Shown: positions 1 to 10,935 of the stretch, one piece after another
Layout: each line of letters begins with the position of its first letter
Position numbering within the stretch: position 1 is the stretch's first letter
Source of the DNA: Mytilinidion resinicola
Lineage: Eukaryota; Ascomycota; Dothideomycetes; Mytilinidiales; Mytilinidiaceae
Assembly (NCBI RefSeq): GCF_010093595.1
Contig: NW_022985458.1
Coordinates: 616,115-680,114, forward strand
Direction of reading: 5' to 3'
Length of the DNA: 64,000 nt
The notes under the pieces: generated by a model
The model's database searches: none
Told to the model about the DNA's origin: nothing
The model's input: only the letters and a program-made list of their open reading frames with translations
Position numbers and translations under genes: made by a program

Positions 1-49
1 AGTTGGGTGGGCCACTAGCTTGTGCGGGCCACTAACTTGTGGATTACGT
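1..49. mobile_element. Right terminus of a pogo/Fot1-like DNA transposon lying off the left edge
   Basis: The first 49 bases contain the motif GGGCCACTA(G/A)CTTGTG twice in direct orientation and end in ATTACGT followed by TA. The Fot1-like element at 53506-55596 is built the same way: a doubled motif with a GGCCAC core and an ACGT end next to a TA target duplication. I infer that this is the right inverted terminus of a related transposon whose body is outside the window. The left terminus is not available, so the call rests on resemblance only. Confidence 0.5.
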
Positions 50-81
50 TAGCGTAATATCTATGACTAAGCCTCGAGCGA

Positions 82-2615
82 GTGTCCCTTCACGCCTTCG
101 CGACCGTTCTGCTTACACGTCGCAATCTCGACAGGCCTTTCCCATCCATGGCTCGACTTTCAGAAAGCCAACTTCAAGCTATTAATGCTAATCCCATTAA
201 AGATGAACTCGATTCCTTTCGCGATACGTCGACAAATACCCGTGCCAGCGATAAAGACGCGCCGAACTACATTGAGCAGCTGGTCACAAATTCCTGTGAG
301 CGCCACCTTTGACATATTTACGCTATAGCTAATAAATGTAGCCGGAACAAATCTAGTGCTTAAATTTGTCGCAATTTTGCTGAACCTCCCGGTCGCTTCT
401 GTCCTTACCTCGGAAAATAGGACGGGACCTTCTTAGCGGAGACCTTTTTAACCTTGGTTTACAGGTCACCTTAAACACTTTTAACGTTAGACAGGCTATT
501 GAGCTTATGGAATCTGTTATTATTCGGGCTGAAGACACAAAAATATAGAGCACCGTGCTCGACCTTATTGCGCGAACAAGACCAACCCTCCATCCGACAA
601 CCCCTTCTTAATCCGCCGCGTCCTTCGCCACATTATTCCAACAGACACCTTAGTCCTTTAACACGGGCAGTTTCGCGGATATATTGGACTTAAGGAAGGA
701 CGTGGATCTAATCCTGAAGGGCGAACTGGAGGGTAATCTCACCGTCAACCACCCGCAGGTCTTCGACACAGTCTTTGGCGGAGTCCCATAGCTTAGTGAG
801 ATGGCCGCAGCTGTGTTTAAGCAATGCAAGGAAGCCGGAATACTATATACGGACAATATTGGCTGGGCGGAGTGGCCGGAGGATTGTGCGGAGCCCGAAG
901 TGCTGCACTGGCTCCGTCACTATATTAACCAATTTCTCCAGTTTGCAGATGAATAAGGCTTCCAACCTCCAACGCGTCGGCGGTGCTTTGCCACACCGAA
1001 CACGCCAATCCCAGGATCGGTCAGCAAACGGAAGCTGGACGTTGGCATCGTATATGGCTAGAGGGACGATGGTGCTCCCTGCGATTGGTGCGACGTCCTT
1101 GTCCCAGGGGAGCTGAAGAGTAACCCGCGAGAAGATAACCACAGCAGCACCTGGTTCGATCTATCTCGATATGCTCGGGAGATCTTTGCAGCGCAAAACA
1201 CCCGACGATCTGTTACTGGCTTCACACTCTGCGGTTCTATCATGCAACTTTGGGTATTCGACCGACTTGGAGCGATTGCGTCGCAATCATTCAATATACA
1301 CGAGAATGCGCTGATGTTTATATCCGCAGTTTTGGGATATCTATAGATGGCTTAAAAGGACCTCGGGTTTAATCCCACTATCTGCGGAGAAAAGAGCAGC
1401 AGGTACATTGAAATCACGCGGAATGCACAACCGGAGCGATATCATCTGGGCAATGTTATAAAGCGACAGCGTTATATAGCAGGCCGAGCAACCACCTGTT
1501 GGGAAGTCCATAATAAATCCGGCCAGGCTTTTGTTGTTAAAGACTCTTAGGAGTATAAAGAGCAACCGGAGGAGGGGCCTCTACTTAAGAAGGTAACAGA
1601 TGCGGGCGTGATAAACGTGGCAGAGTACCACTATTACAAAACCGTTCATAATAAGGGTGCTGCTGTCGATGTCCGCAACAATTTGCGCAAAAGTCTGGGG
1701 GACAAAAGCGGAAGGCATCTACTTCTACAGGGGCACTAAAACTCCCAACTACTTGCAGACTTTCCTAAGCCCGAAGCTCCGGCATCAGAGAGGCTTATAA
1801 GCGGTCGAGGCAGAAGCAACAGCATTACGCGAAAGAGGCGCTCCAGCTTTTATCAGTCTATGCGACCTCCAAAGCGGTCATGCTTAGAGTCTCCTCAAGG
1901 GAATAGCTTGCGGCGAAACCGAGTTCATTGTCGGCTAATAACGGGACGTGTTGGGAAGAGTATATACAATGCGAGCTTGCTGGTAGCTATGATAAACGGG
2001 AACTTGGGGGGAATAAAAGGTCAGTTTGTTTAAACGGGCTTTCGACTCTAGCTAACTGTCTTAGGACACGAATTATTGCTGGAAAGACACGTCCTCTATT
2101 GCGATATATCGGTCGGAAATATTATGCTTAAGAAGGGCGAAGACGACGGTTTCTTGATTGACCTCGACCTTGCCATCGAAATCGACCGGAAAGAGGCATC
2201 GGGCGCGCCGAGTAAGACCGGCACTAAGGTGTTTACGGCGATTGGTGCACTTTACGGCGAACACCACAACTTTATGCACGATTTGGAGTCGTTCTTCTGG
2301 GTGCTGTTCTGGCTTTGCATACACTGGAACGGGCCTGACCAAAATAGGAGCAGAACGGAATATAAGTCTTGGAATTACAAGGACACAAAGGAACTTGCGG
2401 AAATCAAGAAAGGCAAAGTGCTTGAGCAGGACAAGTTTGATAAGGAAGTGGATGAGAATTTCACTCCACACTGTAGGCCGTTGATTCCTTGTGTACAAGC
2501 ACTGCGCGATGTCGTGTTCCCAGGTGGGAAGCGGTGGCTGGAGGAAGACCGAGAGCTGTACGGTCGGATGAAGTCAATACTCGAAAAGGCAAGGGAGAAC
2601 CTAACTCAGTTTTAG
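82..2615 (+). pseudogene. FunK1-type fungal protein kinase, degraded
   Basis: The last 540 bases (2076-2615) encode the C-terminal half of a FunK1-family kinase. They include a catalytic-loop motif CDISVGNIM, a DFG-equivalent LIDLDLA, and the family segment KTGTKVFTAIGALYGE followed by HDLESFFWVLFWLC. Upstream, kinase-like stretches can be followed through several frames: an N-terminal helix near 150-300, YTDNIGWAEWPEDCAEPE near 840-900, and a central segment near 1200-1600. They are interrupted by many stops and frame changes. The gene therefore looks like an old pseudogene whose last part stays open by chance. FunK1 kinases are a large, fast-turnover family in Agaricomycetes and Pezizomycotina with mostly unknown substrates. 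It sits directly inside a transposon terminus, which fits an accessory, repeat-rich location. Confidence 0.75.
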
Positions 2616-3723
2616 CGTAATACTAAGTTCCTGCAGTTTTAAGTGCAAACGAAGCTTAACAACTATATTCAAATGCATGCCCTCCTAGCTAGGCGACTAC
2701 TCCAACTCTACTACGTATTTCCCGAACAGCACGATAGCATCTCAGACGAAGATTAGTTTCGTATTGACTGTCCGCTCACTTCAATTTTCGCACCTAACAC
2801 AACGGCCGCCAGCGCTGCTCTACTCTGCTCTGCCGTTGCAGGGCGCCCTACAGCCACGCCCCAGCACCCCTCTCTGCACACTTTAGGGTGACGCTGTGCG
2901 CTGGCCAATGTCAGCCCGTACTACGGCGCTGCTGGATCCTCGCGCTTCGCCGCACCGCCTTCGCAGCTGGCCGCGCGCTAGTCCAAGGACTGCACCTAGC
3001 CTACCAACGTAGACGAGAGGGAAGGATTAACGTTGTTCAGTTTAATGGGAATCGCCCTATCCTCGCTGTAAGCACAATCTCAGAATGGAACAGGTATAGT
3101 GGTGTCCTATCCTGTTGCGAGAGTCGGCTTCCGAGAGGGTCTGTTGACTGCCGGTGGAGGAGACGATGGTGGAAGGAGGAGATGGGCAGCTACAAATAGA
3201 GGAGCGAGTTTAAGACTGGGTGCCGGAAACGGGATCCAAGGTCATCACAGGACCTGGCCGATCCGCTGCAGCCATAGGGTTGTGAGAGAGTGCCGCTTCA
3301 CTAACTTAGGTGTTGTTTTCCACTGCTTAGGATTGCTGTCGAATTGGGGGTGTTGAGTATGGTACAGCCACCTCGTCGCCTGGTCTCCTCCGGCGAGTGC
3401 TCAGGATGCTCGCTCGGAAATGCAATGGAATCGACTGCAACGAATGTTAAAGTCTAACAATTAAGGCTCAGTCAAACACATGTAGGCTCAGCCATTATAT
3501 CAGATTGGAGCTCGCTCCGAGGGATAGGTAGACCCGAACGCTAATAAAGAGGGCGTGCAGCAGTTCCCCGTCCCGTCACGTCTCGTCTCGTCCCGTCCCG
3601 CCCTATAAAGACCGCCGTATTCTACTAGACGGGGTTGTGGAAACAAATAGTATCTGTCTTACTCCCGCCTTAGGCTACAGCGACCCTCATCTTTCCGACC
3701 TCGTAAAAGCACGATCCACAACC
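2616..3723. promoter_or_regulatory. Intergenic region with a promoter for the DUF7770-like gene
   Basis: No supported gene in 2616-3565; the open frames there have no recognisable domain. From about 3567 to 3601 there is a run of CGTCC/CGTCT pyrimidine repeats. It is followed by TATAAAG at 3604-3610, about 115 bases before the chosen ATG at 3724. A CT-rich block plus TATA box is a common fungal core-promoter layout. Confidence 0.45.
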
Positions 3724-4569
3724 ATGGCCTACCAGATCAAGTACACGTCCACCCCAAGCACAGCCGGGAGTGCATCATCTGGTAATGCTCCAGGGAGCAA
3801 TGTCCCGGCCTCAGGCGGAAACGCGCCAACGATCCTTCCTTCCTTAAGTGCCAGCGCTATATCTGCCAGCATCACCCATATCGTTGCGCTCGATGGGGGC
3901 GCGAACCAGGCTCGTTCCGAAGACAACACTTCCACATTCACAAAGATACGCGTCACTATTCATACCACTGGGCCATGGGCGGACTCTCCCCACAGCAACA
4001 ATCATGTCACCACCTTCCTGATCCTGGATCAGGGTGGAGCGGTCCAGATCGACATGAGAACGGATAATGGGGACAGAAGGGGCCAGCTCTACTGGAAGCT
4101 TGTGACTTATGAGAATTCGTCATCGGAGATCAAGGCCTTTGATTATAGTCTCGGTGCTCCAGTGCCGGTCTACATTCTATATAGGGCGATCCGATATGAA
4201 TGGAAACTTCACCAGTGTCTGTTCTTGTCTGGAGGCTCTGGATGTCACTATTGGAAGTACGGACATGCCCGCTGATTCGAGCTTTGCCGCTTCTTGCTAA
4301 CTTAGTGAAGCTACGTCCTCTTGAGCAAAATAGCAGCGGATACGGCCAGATTTTCCTTTCATTCTGGCGTACCGGCCCATGCTTGGGGTGTTTTTGGGAA
4401 GTGGTATTCTCGTACTGGGGCCGAGAGACCGAACCAACCTATCCTTCAGGGAGAATTCCAGAGCTACGAGCAGTGGTACCAAGATTGGTTTGGCGAGGGC
4501 GAGGAAGAAGAAGACGACGACGACGGTGACGACGACAACAACGATGACGACGACGACAAAGACGAGTAG
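3724..4569 (+). CDS. DUF7770-like protein with acidic C-terminal tail (two exons)
   Basis: Exons 3724-4256 and 4311-4569 give 263 aa. The start is the ATG in ACCATGGCC; the frame is open upstream but without another ATG. The 54-nt intron has a GTACGG donor, a GCTAAC branch site and an AG at 4310. Removing it joins two same-frame segments that are otherwise separated by stops. Residues about 40-180 resemble the fungal DUF7770 family: a beta-rich start (SITHIVALDGG), VTTFLILDQGGAVQIDM, and GSGCHYW near the exon junction, matching the family's C-terminal G-x-G-C-x-x-W. The last 30 or so residues are Glu/Asp-rich (EEEEDDDDGDDDNNDDDDD), encoded by a GAC/GAT microsatellite. Function of the family is unknown. 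The family assignment is from pattern memory; an orphan gene with a similar motif is the alternative. Confidence 0.65.
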
Positions 4570-4860
4570 ACTGGTGTTGGTGTTGGATGGAAGCATCGGA
4601 AAATTTTCAACATGGGATACAGGATTCTCTTGACAAGGTTGATTCGAGGCCGCCTTTCAATTATACGTGCTGCTCTGTGTCTTTTTCAACCCTTCTCCGC
4701 GTTCATCACTTGTTCCCTTTTGGTTTCTTCTCTTCCTTGAGGTAGGTACTCTTTTACTCTTCTCTGGAGGCTCCATTCCGGGCGGTAGTTGAGGCTTAAA
4801 TTTTTGTGTTCGGCTAGTCTAATTAGTAGCTTACACTCCTTAGGAATAGCAATATACTTA

Positions 4861-5637
4861 CTATATATATCTCTGCCCAAGATAGTAGGCTTTTTCCAGC
4901 AGCTGGGCCTGAGACTTCTCGCTCTCACTAAGTTCATTCAACCGCCTCAGGAGTTTGGAATTCCAGTCATCATCTTTTCGGATATTGATTTCTAAAGCAC
5001 TCCGTTCAAACAGCCTTGGGTAAAAGCCAGCGGAGTTCCAGTCAACAAGGCAAAGAGAGCCATCATCCAATACCACAATATTTCGAGGAGCGATATCGAG
5101 ATGACAGAAGACTAGCGGATAACCGGCTAGGTTAAGATGGGTTGAGTTTTTCAACTATCTTTTGTTGTAGTACTCCTCAATGTCTGATACGGTAGCAGGA
5201 GCGATTAGATCGTAGTCCAACCAAAGCTGGCCAAAGGCGAGGCCCTCGTGAAAAAGTCCAGGCTTGTCTTGTTGCACTTGTTCAAAATGTTTCAGGACCT
5301 TTGCCATTGGTTCCAAGTAGATGTCAGGATCTGTCACGGAGGAGACAGGCTGGCAGTTGATGTATTCCATTGTCAGGTAGCCGTTTAACCCACTGGTAAA
5401 GAAGCGATACACTTGGCCAATTCGTATAATTGCCGGATTGATAGTCTCATATGCTCGCTGTTGGTTTGTAGCCTCGAATTTGGTGACGCCGATTCCGCAC
5501 TTGACAACTGCGTCTTCTGAAATCCTGATGACTGAAAGTCCTCCTTCCAGTTCGCTAATGACGTTTCGGTCCGGATTGGAACGCGAACAATGCTGAATAA
5601 TTTCATCTTCGGTGGCCACGTCCCACCGAAGAGCCAT
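4861..5637 (-). pseudogene. Aminoglycoside-phosphotransferase-like (APH) kinase with one in-frame nonsense codon
   Basis: Starts at ATG 5637 (MALRWDVATEDEIIQHC) and stays in one frame to a stop at 4861, except for a TAG at 5155-5157. Before the stop there is an N-lobe with GGLSVIRISEDAVVKCG, where the Lys is the likely ATP-binding residue. After it come the APH catalytic loop CHLDIAPRNIVV (HxDxxxxN) and the metal-binding VDWNSAGFYPRLFE (DWxxAG). Both catalytic motifs therefore lie downstream of the stop. The change is explicable as CAG to TAG. I tested the nearest GT...AG pairs for an intron spanning the stop and none preserves the frame. Fungal APH-like proteins phosphorylate small molecules or are uncharacterised; nothing here indicates the substrate. 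It could be a recent pseudogene or an assembly error. Confidence 0.7.
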
Positions 5638-6392
5638 AGTTGTGTTTTAGAGCGGAGTTGTGGGCAGATGCCGCTGTGCAGTGAGAAAGTGTGCAGGCGA
5701 CTGCATAGCGAGCTAAAGAGGCGCAGTTCTTGGCATTGCAGGGTACCGGTGAACAATCATATGAACGGACCGCAACAAATTTTCCGCTCCTCAAGTGCTA
5801 AAATATGAAAGGTTCCGCACAGCCACATCAAGGTTTAGCGCAATATCCGTCAGCGGAAGCACTCCGTCTTCGCCAAATCCGTTATAATGAGCTACATAGA
5901 TACCGCAGCACGGCCTCGACGGAACCAGCAATCCCCGCACTAAAGCCAGCGGCGCAGGGCGACGCTGCAGTTTCGGCGATTCCACCGAGTAAGCACGTGC
6001 ATACCCACCAACCTTACTGGGCGAAAGTAAATTACACCGTAATGATTACGCGGGACATGCGGGGTCGTTCTGCTAGCCGGGATTGGTAAGTGCTTCAATC
6101 TGAAGTACCGACCGGGGTGGCGAACTTGCATGAGTTGCCTGGAGTCCGCTTCTTGGCGCCCAGGAGCCAGGCCTGTCGCCCGTTTCTTCTGCTTCTAGCA
6201 CCCGCCGCTTGACGTCGTGCCAGCTTCGCGGCTGCCAGCCACGTGACAAGCCAGCCGTTTACGCGTTTCTGCATTGCGCTGCACGACTTCCTTCTGCTTG
6301 CTTTGAGCTCACTTGAGTCTCTCTTGATTTGCTTTTCTTTCTGTCGTCGCTTTCTTCCCAAGATATGAAGCGTGCGAAACGGTAACCACACC
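5638..6392. promoter_or_regulatory. Divergent intergenic region between the APH-like gene and APN2
   Basis: 755 bases separating the 5' ends of the APH-like gene (minus) and apn2 (plus). No supported gene or RNA. It is CT-rich over the last 80 bases before the apn2 ATG (6290-6390), as expected of a fungal promoter and 5' leader. In MAT-linked APN2 loci this side often faces the MAT genes, but none is present here. Confidence 0.3.
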
Positions 6393-8572
6393 ATGGCTCT
6401 GCGCATCACCACCTGGAACGTCAACGGCATTCGCAATCCCTTCAGCTATAAGCCATGGAGCGATACCCGGACGTTCAGCGCCATGTTCGACATACTGGAG
6501 GCCGATATCGTCATCATGCAGGAGTTGAAGATCCAGAGAAAAGACTTGCGGGACGACATGGTTCTGGTCCCTGGCTGGGACTGCTACTTCAGCTTGCCCA
6601 AGCATAAGAAAGGTACAGCCACTCTACGGCACCCTCACTTGGTCGCTTGCGACACCCTTGCTAATGGAGGTTGCAGGATACTCTGGTGTTGGAATATACA
6701 CCCGCCAATCCATGTGCGCCCCAATCCGCGCCGAAGAAGGACTACTCGGCAGCCTCTGTCCACCAGCCTCTGACACACCCTACCGGGACTTACCCGAGGA
6801 CTCGTGCATCGGTGCATATCCTTCAGACTTCCAGATTGCCGAACTCGGAGTAGACCCAGCGTCCCTGGATGCCGAAGGCCGCTGCGTCGTCTTGGAGTTT
6901 CCCGCGTTTGTCCTTTTCGGCATCTACAGCCCAGCAAACAGCAATGGGGAAAGGGACGACTACCGGCACGCTTTCGTCTGCGCCATGGACATAAGGGTCA
7001 GGAATTTGGAGAAGCTGGGCAAGAGGGTAGTTTTGACCGGCGACCTGAACATATCCCGCGAAGGCATCGACACCGCGAAGGTGGAGGAGCAGATGAGGAA
7101 GGAAGGAATGACCTGGGAAGACTACTTCGAATCCCCGAACCGGAAAATCTTCAACCAGCTGCTTGAAGGAGGCAAGGTGATGGGGGAAAGAGAAGAGGGC
7201 CGGGAGAAACCGGTGCTGTGGGATGTCTGCAGAGGATTCCACCAGGGACGGGAGGGCATGTACACGCATTGGGAACAGAAGATTAATGCTCGGCCCGGCA
7301 ACTTCGGTTCGAGGATTGATTATGTTCTCTGCAGCATCGAGATGAAGACCTGGATTGAAGACTCTAATATCCAGGAAGGCTTGATGGTACCTCTCTTCTA
7401 CCATTTTCCCCACATCCTTACTGAAGTCGTTCTAGGGATCTGACCATTGCCCCGTCTACGCCACCTTGAAGCCGAAGGTCGACCTACGCGGGAAGGAGAT
7501 TGACTTGCGCGACATCATGAACCCACCTGGTATGTTCCAAGATGGAAAGAGACTGAGAGAATGGTCTACGAAAGACTTGACTGCTTTCTCTGGGAGACTG
7601 CTGCCAGAATTCAGTAATCGCCGAAACATTAGAGACATGTTCGCGCGCAAGCCAAGTGTTGCCACTAGCAAGAGCAATGCCGAGCGACCTACGGCCTCCT
7701 CTTCTATAGTCATCAACGAAGAGATGAATGAAACACAAGAGTCGGAACATCCGAGCGAAGAGACCTCTCAAGAAGATTCCACAAGACAAAGCCTTCCACC
7801 GCCATCAACTGGTGAATCAACTACAAGTTCAGTATCTTTGTCCAGCAACAAGCGAAGTTCGAGCAATCCACAGTCAGCTAAACCATTGAAGAAGCTGAAA
7901 TCATCTGGTGCGACTTCTAAATCTCCAGCGCCATCAAAAGGACAACAGTCGCTCAGAGGTTTCTTCAAACCAAAAGAAGGTTCGTCCACATCCCAAGGCA
8001 CGAACACACCTATTCCAGAGATTCCTTCGTCGACACAAGCGCTCGCATCTCCTCCAAACACGACGACAATCTCTGAAAGTGAGCAGGCTATTGAAGGCCT
8101 CACAGCCGTCATCATCTCCGACGATGCACCATCGCCACCAAAGACCTCTACGCCGAAGTCATCGCGTGTAAAGTCTCAAGGCAAACAGTCGCCTACTACG
8201 TCGACCCCGAATGGTTCTCCCAGTCTTTCGATTTTGAGTCCGTCGGCCAGGTCGGATAGATCTGAATCCATCTTCGTTGACCCGATCGTGTCGAAGGAGT
8301 CCTGGAGCAAACTATTCACCAAAAAGCCAAATCCCCGATGCGAAGGGCATGATGAACCTTGTAAGACAATGCAGACGAAAAAGCCTGGACCTAATTGCGG
8401 GCGCTCTTTCTGGATTTGCTCGAGGTGAGTCTCTTCCTATCTACTGTGTGGCATCAAGTGCTGATTCCCATCGTGCAGGCCCATCGGTCCTTCAGGCGCA
8501 AAAGAAGTTGGCACAGAATGGCGCTGTGGGACCTTCATTTGGGCGAGTGATTGGAAAAGCCCTGGATCTTGA
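6393..8572 (+). CDS. apn2: APN2, DNA-(apurinic/apyrimidinic site) endonuclease 2
   Basis: Four exons, 6393-6612, 6677-7386, 7436-8424 and 8479-8572, give 670 aa. The start MALRITTWNVNGIRNPF is the class II AP-endonuclease N-terminus. Exonuclease-endonuclease-phosphatase motifs follow: IVIMQELKI (metal-binding Glu), KKGYSGVGIYTR rebuilt across intron 1, LTGDLNIS, SRIDYVLCS, and GSDHCPVYATL rebuilt across intron 2. The Ser/Pro-rich linker carries a PCNA-interacting box, QQSLRGFF (about 7944-7967). The C-terminus is a GRF zinc finger (CEGHDEPC...CGRSFWICSR...WRCGTFIWA) completed by intron 3. Introns are 64, 49 and 54 nt. The enzyme cleaves abasic sites and has 3'-phosphodiesterase/exonuclease activity in nuclear base-excision repair. 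It lies immediately upstream of cox13 on the same strand. APN2 is a classic MAT-locus flanking gene. Confidence 0.97.
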
Positions 8573-9243
8573 GCATACTGCGATGCGAATACCTTGAATC
8601 GATTCTTGTCAAGAGTAATGAGCCGAATGACATGGTCTGAACGGCGCTAGGAGCTATTCTCGTAGTCTCCGGCGAGAAGCTGAAGCCAGAGCCGTAGGCT
8701 CACTGTCCATGCAGCATCCTGGAATTGAATGCTTGCTTGGACTTCAGGGCGCATGATCCCGCTATACGACTTGCGCTGAGGGCTATTCTCCTAGTCTTCG
8801 GCAAGAAGCTGTAGCCAGAGCTGCAGGCTTATAGTTTATATAATATTCTAGAATTAAATATTTATTTAGTAATCCTGCTATACTGCTTACGCTAAAAGCT
8901 ATTTTCCTAGTTTTTAGTAAAAATTATATAATTTAATATAGCAATTATTTCTTATAATATAATAGTACCTCTAGATAACTATTTTAAGGTGGGGTGTATA
9001 TATAAAATCCAATAAGGAGTTGGGTGAGTTGTGTCCAGTTTGGTGGGGTGCGTCGGAGTCGAAGAGACGGGGGGCTGATTTGAAGGGCCCGGCAAAAGTC
9101 GCACTCACCTGATGTCGAAGCCAACCTCGCCCGTGCTCGCCTCTCCACCCTTTCCACCAGCATTTCCAGCATTCAGACTCCGAACCAACCACCACACCCT
9201 CAATTGCGACCCTCTCCACTCTACACGCTCGAATAAACCGACA
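8573..9243. repeat. Tandem repeat of about 120 bp with stepwise RIP decay, plus cox13 5' leader
   Basis: From about 8648 to 8980 there are three consecutive units, each beginning GCTATTCTC(G/C)TAGT or a derivative. Unit 1 (about 8652-8777) is GC-balanced. Unit 2 (about 8780-8893) has many C-to-T and G-to-A replacements in its second half. Unit 3 (about 8898-8980) is almost entirely A/T. After 9000 the sequence returns to normal composition and forms the cox13 upstream region. No coding sequence is supported in 8573-9243. Confidence 0.75.
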
Positions 9244-10419
9244 ATGCTCTCCCAGCGTGCTCTCCTGCGCGCTGCGCCGCGTTTCGTGCGCACCCCGGCT
9301 GCCCGAACGACCGTCCGATCGAGGTTCTACAGCGAGGTCAAGCTGGAGGGAAACGCGGACAACGCCTTCAACCGCGAGAGGCTGGCTGTCAAGCACCACG
9401 CCGCTGAGACAAGTGGTGAGTGATGCTGTTCCTTGCCCTGTGGGGGAGATGATGGAACGTCTGGGCGGATGCAAAGAGGATGACGATATCCTCGGCTTGA
9501 GACTAGGGGGAAGGAAGAGAAGGCGAGCAAGAGCTGCTTCGTCGAATATGGCAGTCGGGTTGCTCTGTTGGAGATGGAGAACGTGACGGATCGAACCGCG
9601 AGAATATTCCCAGACGAACCGCTGCTAACACCCTACCGTAGGCCTTTGGCGCAAGCTTTCCATCTAGTAAGCCTACCTTCTTCCCTACCATCTACCTTCC
9701 CATTCTCCGGGGCCTCTCGCACTAGCCACAAGACGACTCCCTCGAGCCTGCAATCTTCGTCAAGTCGGTCCTCAGCTGGCTATGATTGAAGCTGAGAATG
9801 AGATGACATGAGGGAAGCGAGGTCGTGACCAAAGCGAGACTCAAGGGAACCAAAGGCTGAGAGGAGCAAGTGATGGGAGTGGCGGGACTGAACGAGGCAA
9901 CTAGTGAGAGGTTTCTCAGTACGGAAGGCTAACGAGAGGTGTCTACAGCGTGGTCATCCCTGCTCTCGCCATTGCCAGCGCCAACGCCTACAAGCTGTGG
10001 GTCGAGCACTGGGAGCACGTAGCTCACGCGCCGCCAAAGTCCGAGCTGCCCGAGTACTCGTACCAGAACATCCGAACCAAGAACTTCTGGTATGGTACTG
10101 GCGACAAGGTGAGCCAAGTTCCTCTTTGTCTTGCAATTGGAAGAGGTGGGAGGTGGGAGAGATGAAGAAGCGTGTAGAGTTGAGCTTCTCGGAAGGACAG
10201 ATGATGGATGGCTTTTCTGAAGAAGGAAGCGAGGTCGTTCAACCTCTACGTTGATGCGGAGTCCTCTCTCGTCCAACATCCTCAAGAGCACTCAAACAGC
10301 AGCAATCCTCTCCCACCCACCATCCCACCTCTCCCGCCAAAGCTCCGCTAACTCCTCCCCCACAGACCTGGTTCTGGAACGACAAAGTCAACTACCACAA
10401 GAACGCTCCTGAGGAGTAA
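9244..10419 (+). CDS. cox13: COX13, cytochrome c oxidase subunit VIa
   Basis: Four exons, 9244-9415, 9642-9666, 9949-10108 and 10366-10419, give 136 aa. The N-terminus (MLSQRALLRAAPRFVRTPAARTT is Arg-rich and lacks acidic residues) is a mitochondrial presequence. A 25-nt microexon supplies GLWRKLSI. The third exon encodes the single transmembrane segment VVIPALAIASANAYKLWV and the conserved HAPPKSELPEYSYQNIRTKN. The last exon encodes the terminal motif TWFWNDKVNYHKN. All phases agree. Introns 1-3 are 226, 282 and 257 nt, long for this window. The protein is a nuclear-encoded structural/regulatory subunit of complex IV in the inner mitochondrial membrane. The adjacency apn2-cox13 is part of the conserved MAT-flanking gene order. 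Confidence 0.95.
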
Positions 10420-10859
10420 AGGGTCTTCCTTCCTCCCACACCATCCACCAGCAGTCAAGCACGGTGGCAATTGTACAAAGATCAGATTCAGCGGGGTAGA
10501 GTGCCTTCAGCTAGGCACGGGGCGGTGGCAGCGGGCCTGAGTATGCGTTGCGAAACTGTGACATAGCTATCTCATTGAGTTGTCGATTTACCTTCCCTGA
10601 TGCTTTGAACTGTGACCGCGGTTTCGTCGAGATCTCATGATAATATCCAGTAACGATATCTGCTCAGCAAGTATGTGAACGTAGCTCGAGAGAACGGGCG
10701 CGCAACACATGTACTAACTGCTCGCTGTTGCTTATATGGCCTACAAAATAAGGACATGCCACGTAGAAATCTCAACTACCACAATAGGTTCTAGGTGGTA
10801 ACTTGATATAATAAGATGCATGGCTATTTCAATATTACCAGTCAACTTTTCACCGTCTT
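10420..10859. other. Gene-free spacer downstream of cox13
   Basis: About 440 bases between the cox13 stop and the start of the inverted-repeat arm. I see no gene, RNA or clear repeat. It presumably holds the cox13 3' UTR and terminator. Confidence 0.4.
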
Positions 10860-10935
10860 TCGGGCCACGAAGCTCGACTTCTCCCTATCGCTCGTCCCAA
10901 ACCTTCTACCACCGTCCTTCTTGCATGTCAGCAGC

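Noticed and set aside
2888..3356. Plus-strand open frames upstream of the DUF7770-like gene
   Set aside because: Two overlapping frames with low-complexity Arg/Gly content and no family resemblance.
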